Below, piece after piece: positions 6,765 to 16,003 of a stretch of 22,764 nt of DNA. The stretch is from a virus: IMG/VR virus record IMGVR_UViG_3300031379_000025, positions 1-22,764 of that record. One strand, given 5' to 3'. Made by a program: the position numbers and the translations under genes. Below the pieces are notes generated by a model. It made no database searches and was not told where the DNA came from. It saw only the letters and a program-made list of their open reading frames with translations. The number at the start of each line of letters is the position of its first letter. The first letter of the stretch is position 1.

Positions 6765-8717
6765 ATGACAAAAAAAGTATGGAAATGTTTAGATAATTTA
6801 AGTCCCTCCGATATTAAACTATCCCAATTACCCCGCAAACCTGACGGATTACATAACTTAAAGGTAAATGAATATGGCCAACTCGTTAAGCGTGCAGGCT
6901 ATTCTACCTATGGTGCTTCAATAGGTGATTCTCATAAAATAGTAGGTATACACCGTTTTTATAGACAAGACACTTCGGTTAAAGAATTTCTTATAGCTTG
7001 GAACACAGGTATATATGTAAAATCAGATACTTCACCTTATGGAGCAACTTTAATTAAGGCAAGTTTAACTGCTGACTCTGATACATATTTTGTTGATTTC
7101 CTTAATCATTTTTATTTTGTTAATGGTGTTGATGGAGTTTTTAAAGGTACTCTTTCTGATGCAATTACAGGAACAAGAACATCTGATACGATATTTACAA
7201 GAACCGCCGGAACTTGGGATGTTGATGCTTTAATAGGGCAATACGCATTTTCCTATGTTGATACTGCCCCCACAGTTGGGACTTGGACTGTCATAGCGGA
7301 TAATGCTGCTGGTACAGTAACTATAACTGGCACATTACATGCAGGAGCTAACCGTATTAAAATTTCAACTATAAGGACTATGGGTATTACTCCACCTGCA
7401 ACAGCGTGTGCAGGAACAGCCGGTGGGACTTCGGGATATTTAGGTGCAGGAGATTATAAATATGTATACACTTGGGTAGATGAGGACGGCTATGAAAGCA
7501 ACGCCTCACCTGTAAGTGACGCTATAACAGCAACAGCTTTAGCTACAATAAGTTTAACCGGCGTAGCCAATTCGACTGACCCTAAAATAGTATCAAAGAA
7601 TATCTATCGCACTTCCGTTGGAGGTGCGATTTATTATTATGAGGGTGAAATAGCCGATAACACTACTACTATTTTCTCATCTACAATAGCAGATAGTTCA
7701 TTAGAAACTGTAGTGGAAACAAACCATACTACACCCGAAACTACTTGTCATCTAATTACTAAACGAAGAAATAAACTTTATTTAGCTTTTGAGGATTATC
7801 TTTATCCTTCACATATAAGTGATGTAGAATACTTCCCGCCACTCTGGCGTTTACGGACAGGTAACAGTCAGAAGATAATGGGATTACTTGAACAGTTAAC
7901 CGCTCTTCCTGTGGCGACAGAAGATAGTATCGAAAGACTGGTTGGCACTGATGAAGATAATTTTGAGTTTATAAATAGTTATTCAACCGAAGGTAATGTT
8001 GCTTTAAGGTCTTATATAAATTGTGATAATTTGATAGTCTATCTTGGTTTTAACGGGATAAACTACTTTGACGGAACTACTTCAGGGGTATTTAGTGAAG
8101 CAGTGAATAAATATATAAGAGATAATATCGTAGATGCTTACAGATATTTAAGCTGTGCAATCTACTGGGATAACAAATATATTTTATGCTATCCGAAAAC
8201 AGGTTCTACCGTTCCGAACGAAACGATATGGATAGACCTAAAAAATAAAACTTACGGGGTATATGACTTTGCCTTTAGCTGTTTTTCTCTTTGGAGTAGA
8301 GGCACTGACGGGCTTCAATTAAAAGGTGGCAGCAATACTATAGGCCAAGTCTATTCTATCTTTAGCGGACTTGATGACGCTGGTTCAGATATTGAAGCAT
8401 ACGACCAGATAGAGCCTTTGGATTTGGGTATACCTGAAGTTTATAAACAATGGTATTCGATATTAGTTAAGATAAAAAGCACAACAGGAACAGCCTTTAA
8501 ATTTTATTATAAGTTAGATAATGACGCTGATTGGAGTTTAGCCGAAAAGACTTTAACCGCTGATACTACCAAATGGTATCGGGTAAGTTTAGGCAGCGGC
8601 GGCAAAAGGGCAAGAACATTAACCCCAAAACCTTATATGAGTGATAAGTTTGATTTTGAAATACACGGCTATATGGTGTGTTACGAAGTTGAGCCTTTCG
8701 CAGAAGAGAAGGAGTAG
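6765..8717 (+). CDS. Tail nozzle / tubular-B-like protein, 650 aa
   Basis: A 650-residue, largely beta protein directly after the adaptor, the usual place of the podovirus nozzle (tail tubular protein B analogue). The start (LSPSDIKLSQLPRKPDGLHN, then GQLVKRAGYSTYG) is the typical opening of such proteins, where the first strands describe 'no parameters, one colour' beta-propeller-like repeats. About residues 130-205 hold a small inserted beta module (WDVDALIGQYAFSY...). Residues about 230-280 look fibronectin-like (YKYVYTWVDEDGYESNASPV). Residues 340-480 return to propeller-like strands (HLITKRRNKLYLAFEDYLYP, LIVYLGFNGINYFDGTTS). The last 130 residues are another beta domain. It should form the end of the DNA conduit. 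Inferred from position and fold pattern. Confidence 0.7.
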   Translation: MTKKVWKCLDNLSPSDIKLSQLPRKPDGLHNLKVNEYGQLVKRAGYSTYGASIGDSHKIVGIHRFYRQDTSVKEFLIAWNTGIYVKSDTSPYGATLIKASLTADSDTYFVDFLNHFYFVNGVDGVFKGTLSDAITGTRTSDTIFTRTAGTWDVDALIGQYAFSYVDTAPTVGTWTVIADNAAGTVTITGTLHAGANRIKISTIRTMGITPPATACAGTAGGTSGYLGAGDYKYVYTWVDEDGYESNASPVSDAITATALATISLTGVANSTDPKIVSKNIYRTSVGGAIYYYEGEIADNTTTIFSSTIADSSLETVVETNHTTPETTCHLITKRRNKLYLAFEDYLYPSHISDVEYFPPLWRLRTGNSQKIMGLLEQLTALPVATEDSIERLVGTDEDNFEFINSYSTEGNVALRSYINCDNLIVYLGFNGINYFDGTTSGVFSEAVNKYIRDNIVDAYRYLSCAIYWDNKYILCYPKTGSTVPNETIWIDLKNKTYGVYDFAFSCFSLWSRGTDGLQLKGGSNTIGQVYSIFSGLDDAGSDIEAYDQIEPLDLGIPEVYKQWYSILVKIKSTTGTAFKFYYKLDNDADWSLAEKTLTADTTKWYRVSLGSGGKRARTLTPKPYMSDKFDFEIHGYMVCYEVEPFAEEKE

Positions 8718-8719
8718 AA

Positions 8720-8995
8720 ATGCCAGAACTTTCTCAAGAAGAACTCGAACAACTTAAAAATGACCTGCGAATAGTAAAATTTCAACTTCAAGCGATGAAT
8801 GACCAATTAGAGGGGCGTATCAAATCCTCTAACATCATCGAATATCGCAATACAATGATATTCAATGACTGGGGAAATTGTGACGCAACCTATCCTTTCA
8901 TAATGGATTTTGAACTAATAAACGAGATGACAAAATTAGTAGAATGTAAAGTAAGTTTTAAGATAAGAAATTTTAGTAGTCCAGTAATTTTATAA
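8720..8995 (+). CDS. Small fibre-anchor-like protein, 91 aa
   Basis: Two bases after the nozzle-like gene, using a ribosome binding site inside its end (AGAGAAGGAG). Residues 5-32 form a charged helix or coiled coil (SQEELEQLKNDLRIVKFQLQ core). The end (NEMTKLVECKVSFKIRNF) resembles the hydrophobic strand with spaced Lys/Ser that precedes the shaft of many Gram-positive phage fibre proteins (usual pattern xKAxLSFKLxxFRxY). Here the protein stops seven residues later instead of running into a shaft, and a separate propeller gene follows after 21 bases. It may be a stand-alone anchor or adaptor for that appendage. Confidence 0.6.
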   Translation: MPELSQEELEQLKNDLRIVKFQLQAMNDQLEGRIKSSNIIEYRNTMIFNDWGNCDATYPFIMDFELINEMTKLVECKVSFKIRNFSSPVIL

Positions 8996-9016
8996 AATAA
9001 ATGTGGAGAAGATATA

Positions 9017-10396
9017 ATGCCTTGGAATGTCTCAACTGCCGTGTATACTAATAAAAGTGTATATATAGGTGATAAAGAAGTTGCCCCCTATAGTGTAACT
9101 TTTAGTTCTGATGGCACCAAGATGTATATAGTGGGGATTAATAGTGATAGGGTTTGGCAATATACACTCTCTACTGCCTGGGACGTGTCTACTGCTACCT
9201 ATGCAAGTAAAAATAAAGGTATAAGTTCCCAAGAGAGTGCCCCTCGTGATATAGTTTTCAATTCTGATGGTACCATAATGTATCTGGTAGGTGATGGTTA
9301 TGATAAGAGGGTCAATCAATATACACTCTCTACTGCCTGGGATGTATCTACCGCTACCTACGCAAATAAAAGTGTAAGTGTACAAGCCCAAGATTCTTTA
9401 CCTCGTGGTATAGTCTTTAATCCTACTGGTACTAAGATGTATATGGTGGGAGACAATACTGATACAGTTTATCAATATACACTCTCTACCGCGTGGGATG
9501 TAAGCACAGCTACTTATGCAAGTAAATCAAAAAGTGTGAGTGCTCAAGATACTTCCCCTTGTGATGTAGATTTCAGTCCTACTGGCACCAAGATGTATAT
9601 TATGGGGAATGCTAACGACACAGTCTATCAATATACTCTAACTACTGCCTGGGATGTAAGCACAGCTACTTATGCAAGTAAAAATAGTGGGAATTTAAGT
9701 ACCCAAGAAGGTTACCCCCTTGGTTTTGCTTTTAGTTCTGATGGCACCAAGATGTATATAGTGGGGTCTGACGATGACACTGTTTATCAATATACACTTG
9801 TTGTTTCACCTACGGGTATACCCACAGTTACTTCAACAGGTCCCTGCACTGATAGGCAATCCACCACGATGACTGCGGTAGGCAATATTACTAATGCAGG
9901 CGGAGCATATACCGACAGAGGTTTTGAATATTACGAGTATGGAGATAATTACGATTCTGAAATGTATGCAGTCAGGGAAAAAGGAGATTTCACTGAGACT
10001 GGCGAATTTACAATGACCATTAATGGACTCAAACCTTTAACTATTTATTATATTAGAGCTTGGGCGGGAAATATTTATGGGATTGCTTACGGGGAATGGT
10101 ATACCTGTATTACTACTGCTGTTATTACTGGCTCTTATGAAATATATGAAGAAAATAATTCTGAACCTGATAGTGATGGGACATACGCAGGCGGTAATAC
10201 TATTAGTTTTTATGTGAGGAAAGTTGGCGGTAAATGGAGTAAAAAGTATGGACCCTATCATTCCGACCAAGTTGATATAGCTGTAGCTGATGTAATGATT
10301 GAAGGTACAGGTAAATATCAGGTCAAATTTGAATCAGGTGTATTAACGGGGATATCGACACAAGTAATGTGTAAATTAGATATTAAAGCAAGGTAA
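9017..10396 (+). CDS. Beta-propeller tail appendage / putative receptor-binding protein, 459 aa
   Basis: Residues 1-265 are five tandem repeats of 52-53 residues, each with the pattern W-DVSTATYASK, a Ser/Gln-rich turn, FxSDGTKMYIVG and D-x-VYQYTL. These are beta-propeller blades of the SGTKMYVVG type. Residues about 270-370 are fibronectin-like (VTSTGPCTDRQSTTMTAVGN ... INGLKPLTIYYIRAWAGN). Residues 375-459 are a distinct beta domain with GKWSKKYGPYHSDQVD. A propeller joined to Ig/Fn-like domains in a tail region is a common build for host-binding proteins or appendages. Start ATG at 9017 follows GTGGAGAAG. Enzymatic activity (for example lactonase) is not supported: no catalytic motif is visible. 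Receptor binding is inferred from position and architecture. Confidence 0.65.
   Translation: MPWNVSTAVYTNKSVYIGDKEVAPYSVTFSSDGTKMYIVGINSDRVWQYTLSTAWDVSTATYASKNKGISSQESAPRDIVFNSDGTIMYLVGDGYDKRVNQYTLSTAWDVSTATYANKSVSVQAQDSLPRGIVFNPTGTKMYMVGDNTDTVYQYTLSTAWDVSTATYASKSKSVSAQDTSPCDVDFSPTGTKMYIMGNANDTVYQYTLTTAWDVSTATYASKNSGNLSTQEGYPLGFAFSSDGTKMYIVGSDDDTVYQYTLVVSPTGIPTVTSTGPCTDRQSTTMTAVGNITNAGGAYTDRGFEYYEYGDNYDSEMYAVREKGDFTETGEFTMTINGLKPLTIYYIRAWAGNIYGIAYGEWYTCITTAVITGSYEIYEENNSEPDSDGTYAGGNTISFYVRKVGGKWSKKYGPYHSDQVDIAVADVMIEGTGKYQVKFESGVLTGISTQVMCKLDIKAR
9020..9799 (+). repeat. Five tandem 156-159 bp repeats (propeller blades)
   Basis: The string CAATATAC recurs at 9158, 9317, 9473, 9629 and 9788, giving spacings of 159, 156, 156 and 159 bases; the first unit begins at 9020 without the CAATATAC start. 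The DNA is still very similar between units, especially around ACTGCCTGGGA and GATGTATAT, so expansion was recent or is maintained by recombination. Spacings are multiples of three, so unit gain or loss would keep the reading frame. Confidence 0.85.
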
Positions 10397-10448
10397 AAAT
10401 ATAAACAAGGGGGATTTCTTATGCAATTATTTAAGGAGCGTGATTTAA

Positions 10449-11495
10449 ATGGCAGGAGTATCAGGATGGTACGGCACAGCATATAATTGTGCGGCAGACC
10501 CCTCAAAATCTCATGGCGTTGGCTGGTATATAGACGGTCAACTTCTATCTTCAACTTATAAAAATCCCTCTACGGGGCTTGCCTATACACCACAAGAATT
10601 GGCAGGGCTAAGTGGAGGCGGAGCTACACCTACTACTACACCAACAACCAGTATTTCGACTGAATACGATGCATGGTTAGCAGAAAGGGATAAATTAAAA
10701 GCAGAACATGAAGCAAAAATAGCAGGAGTAACTGTTCCAACTATACCCACTACACCAACCACTACACCTACTTTCGGAGCAGGTGCAGCGGCTAACATAC
10801 CCACACCCGAAGTCACCCCAGCACCACCTTATGAGATATCACCCGCACAACAGGCTTTTGAGGATATGTATGGCGGTACGGTAACGGACTGGGTAGAGGC
10901 AGGCGGCTATGGTATACCAGAAGAAACACAGGCACTAATGATCCAGAAGCAGACCGATGCACTTAAGGCAAGGGAAACCGAAAATATCCGGGTAATGCGT
11001 AATAATATGGAACGCAGGGGTATCACTAATAGCGGCTTTACCTTCTCTAACGAGCAGTCTATTCGTTCTAATACCACCGTAGCAATAGCAGGGGCTATCG
11101 CCGATGTGCAGATTAACTCAGCACTGATGAAGATGGCTTCCTTCGAGAAAGCTATGGGGCAGGCAGGTCAGTTCTTGGGCTATTTAAGCGACCAGAGCCA
11201 GTTAAAGTATGCTCCCGAATTTGCTACTTGGCAGGCAGAACAGTTGGCTAAAATGCAAGTATGGCAGGGCAAGATGGATTTATTGAAGATGGAGATTAAT
11301 CAGGCATATCAGACACAGAATATAACTTTACAATCACAATTAACAAGCCAGTTAAACGAACAGCAACACGGGTATGATATTGAATTAGCTGAAATGGAAT
11401 TAGAATGGAATAAACAGATAGCAGAAGCTGAAGGAGCAGGGAATTTAATTGGATCTGCCAGTGGGTTGGCTGCTTCTTTTATGAAACCATCATGA
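10449..11495 (+). CDS. Internal virion / ejection protein candidate, 348 aa
   Basis: Starts after AAGGAGCG. Residues 1-60 are Gly/Tyr/Trp-rich; 60-125 are a Thr/Pro/Ala-rich low-complexity linker (TPTTTPTTS, TTPTTTPTF). From about 130 to the end the protein is almost wholly alpha-helical, with long amphipathic helices (QTDALKARETENIRVMRNNM) and Gln/Met-rich segments. It ends with a small Gly/Ala/Ser patch (GNLIGSASGLAASF). The helical C-terminal half resembles small internal proteins ejected with podovirus DNA, and the next large genes are of the same kind. No catalytic motif. The stop overlaps the next start (ATGA), so translation is coupled. Confidence 0.6.
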   Translation: MAGVSGWYGTAYNCAADPSKSHGVGWYIDGQLLSSTYKNPSTGLAYTPQELAGLSGGGATPTTTPTTSISTEYDAWLAERDKLKAEHEAKIAGVTVPTIPTTPTTTPTFGAGAAANIPTPEVTPAPPYEISPAQQAFEDMYGGTVTDWVEAGGYGIPEETQALMIQKQTDALKARETENIRVMRNNMERRGITNSGFTFSNEQSIRSNTTVAIAGAIADVQINSALMKMASFEKAMGQAGQFLGYLSDQSQLKYAPEFATWQAEQLAKMQVWQGKMDLLKMEINQAYQTQNITLQSQLTSQLNEQQHGYDIELAEMELEWNKQIAEAEGAGNLIGSASGLAASFMKPS

Positions 11496-11920
11496 TAAAA
11501 GAAAGCCATGATAATAATGTCTATTTAGAAATATTAGATAAATTAAAATATGTAAAGAATTGTAAGATAACATCTAATACATTATATACCTATATGATAT
11601 CGGAGCAGGTAGATAAAAGTGCCATGACTTTAGTAAGCTACGATAAAGGCGTAATGAACGGGTGTGTAGTGGTAAAGATAACTAAAGATGATTATGGTGA
11701 ATCTTCTTTCTTTATGACATTTATATGGATTAATTCCCATTATCCCAACTTACTAAAAGAGTTTTTAGAATATGGAGATAAAAGAGCAAAAGAATTAAAT
11801 GTTAAAAAGATTATGTTTTCTACAGGAAGGAAAGAAAGTGTGGTTCAAAGGCGAATGGGCAAGTATGGGTTTAGTAAAACGTGTAGTATCTACACAAAAG
11901 AAATAAAGGAAGTGATTTAG
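11492..11920 (+). CDS. GNAT-like acetyltransferase-fold protein, 142 aa
   Basis: Begins in a 4-base ATGA overlap with the upstream gene. The second half has the order expected of a GNAT fold: strand (SFFMTFIWINSHYP), helix (LLKEFLEYGDKRAKELNVKK), strand (IMFSTGR), helix (SVVQRRMGKYGF) and final strand (CSIYTKEI). The acetyl-CoA pyrophosphate loop (Q/R-x-x-G-x-G/A) is not clear between the first two elements, so the enzyme may be degenerate or use a different ligand. GNAT-like proteins with this KxYGF ending are recurrent in phage structural modules. Substrate unknown; modification of a virion or host protein is a guess. Confidence 0.55.
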   Translation: MIKESHDNNVYLEILDKLKYVKNCKITSNTLYTYMISEQVDKSAMTLVSYDKGVMNGCVVVKITKDDYGESSFFMTFIWINSHYPNLLKEFLEYGDKRAKELNVKKIMFSTGRKESVVQRRMGKYGFSKTCSIYTKEIKEVI

Positions 11921-11922
11921 TT

Positions 11923-13152
11923 ATGGCAGGTAATTCTGGGTATTTTATGAAGGGTTTAAGCTCGGGACTTCAGTCTGGCTTAAATATGGGAAAACAAATA
12001 CAAGAAATGCAGTGGCAGAAAGCACAGAGAAAGAAATTAGAGACAAAGCAAGCAGAGTATGAAGAAGGTATGGTTACTATCGGCGGCCTGATGAAACAAT
12101 TAAGTGCAGATGGTACATGGTCAGAAGATGACGAAATGAAAATAACGACCTGTTTTTACGCCATGATCCCCGAAGTTCAGGCAGTATATCAAGACGCTGT
12201 TAACGCTATACAAACGATGAATAAGTCCAAATTCGAGGAAGATATGAACTGGTTAAGTTTAACAAGGGAAGAGACAGAGGGAATGGACTGGACAAATGCT
12301 CAAGGCATATTTGACATTACAGAGGGACGGATAACAACCGAAAAGGGTAAGAATTACTTTGAGGCTTATAGGAATATGGCCGAGAAGAAAGCAAGTATAG
12401 TGGCAGCACCAAAATCAGTCAGCCCTTATGATTTCTACGGTCAGTCACCTGCTGATGTGCAAGGTCAAATAGCCGGAAGCGTAGCAGGACAGACACCAGG
12501 ATTAGAGGGCGTAGAGTTTACACAGCCACAAGCAGAACAGCCAACCGAAATGGATGTAATGGGCGAAACAACAAAGAAGCTCGACGCTGCCTATGCGACA
12601 GGCAATGCCAACTACTTCAATCAGATGGCGAAGTCTTTAAATGTGCCGACTACCTTTGATACCTATAAACAGAAGTATGAGAAGCCGGGTGGAACTACAA
12701 CTAAAACTCCCAAAGTACAAGACCCTAATGATATTTTATTTGGCACTAACGGAATAATGAAAAATTATATCAATAGTGGCAGTCAATTAGGAGAAGAACA
12801 GAAAGCAGAGATTAGGAATAATTATAATCTAATTAAGCCTTCTTTAAGTGCAGACGTGAGAACGAAGGTGGAAGATTATTTACAGCAGATAGGTATTGAT
12901 GTAAACGCAGTTATTGAAGCACCTACTACAGAACCCACTACACTAGAAGCAAAGCAACCCGGACTAATAGGAAAGGCTTGGAATTACCTTAAAAATACAA
13001 CTATTGGAGATGTTAAGAATAAGATACAAGATAAGGGCAACACACCACAACAGCAGGAATATACGGCTATGAATGATGATGAATTAGCTGATTTAGCCTT
13101 AACTGGCGACCAAGCGGCTATTGACGAATTAAAGAGGAGAGGACTGCTTTAA
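11923..13152 (+). CDS. Internal virion protein candidate, 409 aa
   Basis: Starts 2 bases after the previous stop, with its ribosome binding site (AAGGAAGTG) inside that gene. The N terminus has glycine- and serine-spaced hydrophobics (MAGNSGYFMKGLSSGLQSGL) followed by a basic helix (WQKAQRKKLETKQAEYEEG). The middle is mixed helix and low-complexity (Gln/Pro/Thr). The C terminus ends in a short helical motif (MNDDELADLALTGDQAAIDE, then LKRRGLL), a pattern I know from the ends of phage virion-associated proteins. Its stop overlaps the next start as TAATG. Position between two other ejection-type genes supports an internal virion role; no enzyme motif is visible. Confidence 0.6.
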   Translation: MAGNSGYFMKGLSSGLQSGLNMGKQIQEMQWQKAQRKKLETKQAEYEEGMVTIGGLMKQLSADGTWSEDDEMKITTCFYAMIPEVQAVYQDAVNAIQTMNKSKFEEDMNWLSLTREETEGMDWTNAQGIFDITEGRITTEKGKNYFEAYRNMAEKKASIVAAPKSVSPYDFYGQSPADVQGQIAGSVAGQTPGLEGVEFTQPQAEQPTEMDVMGETTKKLDAAYATGNANYFNQMAKSLNVPTTFDTYKQKYEKPGGTTTKTPKVQDPNDILFGTNGIMKNYINSGSQLGEEQKAEIRNNYNLIKPSLSADVRTKVEDYLQQIGIDVNAVIEAPTTEPTTLEAKQPGLIGKAWNYLKNTTIGDVKNKIQDKGNTPQQQEYTAMNDDELADLALTGDQAAIDELKRRGLL

Positions 13153-15395
13153 TGGCAATATTAAGTTTAGAAGAAAAACTTAACAAAATAAAACTTAATA
13201 TGGGCAATGAACTTTCTTTAGAAGATAAGTTAAGTCAGATAAAATTAAATTTACAGACTACCACGGAAGAAGCCGCTCCGATAGAAACAACCGAATTATC
13301 TTTAGAAGATAAGTTAGGCAAGATTAAAACTAATATTGCACCAGAAACGACTATTCCCCAAGTGGGTGCAAATTTAGGATTGCCTTCCGGACCGCAATCG
13401 ACCCCAGGAGATAAACCTGTCCTTGCTGATATGAATAAATCTATCCCTTCTATTGCAAAAGGTGTTTGGTATGGCACAATAACCTTACCACAAGCTATTG
13501 GAGGTTTAATGAGACAATGGGGCGAAACTGAACAAGTTATCTCTGACCCTTCCAAATTTGTAAGTGATGAAAAGTGGGAAGGTGCAGACAAAAAGATATT
13601 TGAAGCGATGTATGGCAGTAGAAAACTGCTTAACAAACAAATAGGACAGGCAGGTAAGATTGTTTCTGAAAAAGGTCAGGAATTAATTAAAGCCAATCAG
13701 GCATTTACGGAAAAATATTTACCACCCACTGACACAAGTAAGTTAAATAAATTTCTATTTGAGTTAGGTTCTGGCGCTTCTTCAATAGCTCTTGCAGTAG
13801 GGGTATCTTTAGTTACTGGCAATGCTGGGGCTGCTGCAGTTGCTTTTGGTGGTATCGCTTCAGGTAGGACTTATCAGGAAGCAAGGGAAGCAGACGTAGA
13901 CCCTTTAAAGGCAAGTTCATTAGGTGCTGTTAATTTTGGTACAGAAGCAGGGTTGGAATATTTAGGACTTAATTTTTTACTAACTAAATTACCTACTTCA
14001 AAAATAATAAGTTTAGCGGCCAAAGGGATTGAAAATGCAGGTCAGGAATATTTGCAGGAAGCAGGCTCTAATATTGTTGCGAAAGTAGGTTGGGATAAAG
14101 CAAGGAAGTGGAATAAGGGAAGCGTAAAAGCCGGGGTAATGGGCTTTATATTAGGCGCTGGTGCTGATGTTGTTATAAGTAGTGTTGTCAATGAAACCAA
14201 TGCACCTAAAACATTCGTTAAGGATATTATTGATAGAACATATTCACAAATGGATACCGTAACTAAAAGTATTAAATTTGATAATGTTGTTGAACAAGCC
14301 AAAGCTGACCCAGAGATTAAAAAGACCATAGAGGAAATAAAGATAGCAGAGCCGACTCCAAAGGCAACTACCGAGCAAAAAGCGGTCGTCGAGCCTGGTG
14401 CAGAAAAGGCAACGAGTGAGGCGACTTTAGCAGATGAAGTAAAGAAATATAAGAGTGCTGAAGAATTTATTAATAATATTAGTAAACCTACAAGACCTAT
14501 CCGAGAAGCTAAAGTTGGAGAATTAGTTACAATTCAATCTGATACTTATGGAGAAACTTCACCGACTCAATATAATTCGGGTATTCCCCATGATGGTGAA
14601 ATAGTTAAAATTAACCCGAAGTCAGTATCTATTAAGAGCGGGGATACAGTATATAAATTTCCTGCAACTGCTAAAGTATCTGCTTTAGATTTAAAAGAAT
14701 TTAAAGGAAAAAGTAAACAAGAACTTATTAATTTTTATAATCAGAATAAAGCTGAAATAATCGGGGCTGAGGAAGAAATAGAAGAAGTTGAGCCAGCACC
14801 AGAAGAAATAAGTAAGTTATTCCAGAATAAAGAAGTTAATAAACCTACCCCACCTGTTACTGGCGAAGGCAAAGTAAGTAAGATAGCAGGTAGTATTGAA
14901 ACAAAATCTATCGAGCAGGGCTTAACTAAAGGATATGGTCATTTAGCTGAATATACCCCTATTGTGATTAAAGAGCAGGCACAAAAGGCAAGCGACCTAA
15001 TTAATTCCAATATTGACGAGGCAAGAAAAGTTGTAAGAGGCGAGAAGCCATTACCTGAAGGGCTAAAAGGCACTGCCTTAATAACAGCAATGGAAGAGCA
15101 TATAAAGAAAACCGCAAATGGCGAACTTGCTTCAGAGCTTGCCAGTTCCCCGCTCGTTTCGGGTACATCAGCGGCTGCACAGGAATTAAGGTTAGCGGCA
15201 GAAAGAGACCCCGAATCACCTGTTAAGGCAATAGAAGATATTAATAAAATATTAAATGAAACTATTAAAAAAAGATATCCGGGGAAAATTTTAAATAAAG
15301 CGAAAGAAAGTTTAATCAGTAAAATTAAAAGTGAGATTAAAAATGCAAATACTGCTTATTCGTGGAAAGCGTTTATAGAATCAATAAGATGTTAA
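13152..15395 (+). CDS. Giant internal virion protein, N-terminal half (split gene)
   Basis: 747 residues. The first 62 residues hold three copies of a 14-residue motif, L-S-L-E-E/D-K-L-x-K/Q-I-K-L/T-N-x (residues 4-17, 21-34, 49-62). A Gly/Ala-rich hydrophobic region at about 207-240 and another at about 327-346 could insert in a membrane. From 350 on it is charged and helical, with a small beta domain (about 450-515). The frame stops at 15393-15395, just before an inserted HNH gene. Its last residues, WKAFIESIRC, continue naturally into CLPSNLANKF of the 641-residue frame downstream if 614 bases are removed. So this is the front half of a protein of about 1385 residues, probably ejected with or guiding the DNA. 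It may still act with the other half as a two-chain protein. Confidence 0.75.
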   Translation: MAILSLEEKLNKIKLNMGNELSLEDKLSQIKLNLQTTTEEAAPIETTELSLEDKLGKIKTNIAPETTIPQVGANLGLPSGPQSTPGDKPVLADMNKSIPSIAKGVWYGTITLPQAIGGLMRQWGETEQVISDPSKFVSDEKWEGADKKIFEAMYGSRKLLNKQIGQAGKIVSEKGQELIKANQAFTEKYLPPTDTSKLNKFLFELGSGASSIALAVGVSLVTGNAGAAAVAFGGIASGRTYQEAREADVDPLKASSLGAVNFGTEAGLEYLGLNFLLTKLPTSKIISLAAKGIENAGQEYLQEAGSNIVAKVGWDKARKWNKGSVKAGVMGFILGAGADVVISSVVNETNAPKTFVKDIIDRTYSQMDTVTKSIKFDNVVEQAKADPEIKKTIEEIKIAEPTPKATTEQKAVVEPGAEKATSEATLADEVKKYKSAEEFINNISKPTRPIREAKVGELVTIQSDTYGETSPTQYNSGIPHDGEIVKINPKSVSIKSGDTVYKFPATAKVSALDLKEFKGKSKQELINFYNQNKAEIIGAEEEIEEVEPAPEEISKLFQNKEVNKPTPPVTGEGKVSKIAGSIETKSIEQGLTKGYGHLAEYTPIVIKEQAQKASDLINSNIDEARKVVRGEKPLPEGLKGTALITAMEEHIKKTANGELASELASSPLVSGTSAAAQELRLAAERDPESPVKAIEDINKILNETIKKRYPGKILNKAKESLISKIKSEIKNANTAYSWKAFIESIRC

Positions 15396-16003
15396 GGAAG
15401 GATAAAATATGCCATTTAGAAAAGGTAATAAACTTGCCGTTGGACATATCCCTTGGAATAAAGGTAAACATCTTTCGGAAGAACTTAAACACAAATTAAG
15501 TGAAATTCGTAAAGGGTATAAATTATCAGAAGAAACAAAGAAAAAGTTAAGTGAATCAAACAGAGGGAAAAAACATCCTCAATGGAATGGTGGAAAAATA
15601 AAAAAATATTGTGAAGTATGTGGAAGAGAATTTTATGTTTATAAAAATGAAATTAAAAGAAGAAGATTTTGTTCAAGAATATGTAAAGGACGAATAAAAG
15701 AAGAACAACCTAATTGGCAAGGCGGAATTACTCCTCTTCAATCACAAGTTCGTGGAAATATTAAAAATAGACAATGGATTTCTGATATTTTCACAAGAGA
15801 TAATTTCACCTGTCAAGATTGTGGACAAATTGGTGGAAAGTTAAATGCTCATCATATAAAAGGTTTCTCTTCCATTATACAAAAATATGAAATAACTACA
15901 TTAGAAGAAGCTCTTCAATGTGAAGAACTTTTTAATATTAATAATGGAATTACTTTATGTGAAGAATGTCATAGTAAATATAGAAGGAGATTAAAAAATG
16001 TAT
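15390..16003 (+). mobile_element. HNH endonuclease gene insertion splitting a virion gene
   Basis: Removing 614 bases (15390-16003, or the equivalent interval shifted by up to two bases because TG is present at both ends) joins codon AGA (Arg 746) to TGC in the downstream frame. The product then reads ...ESIR-CLPSNLANK without a stop. The inserted part consists of only about 17 non-coding bases plus the endonuclease gene. That leaves no room for a group I or II intron core, and stop codons rule out an intein. It is therefore best seen as an intronless homing-endonuclease insertion. The insert is visibly A-rich, with Lys coded mostly by AAA. Confidence 0.75.

Noticed and set aside
10421-10486. 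21-codon leader frame (MQLFKERDL...) overlapping the start of the 348-aa gene
   Set aside because: It has AAGGGGG about 8 bases before the ATG, but it is very short and overlaps the next gene in another frame with no conserved pattern. Possible translational coupling peptide, too weak to call.
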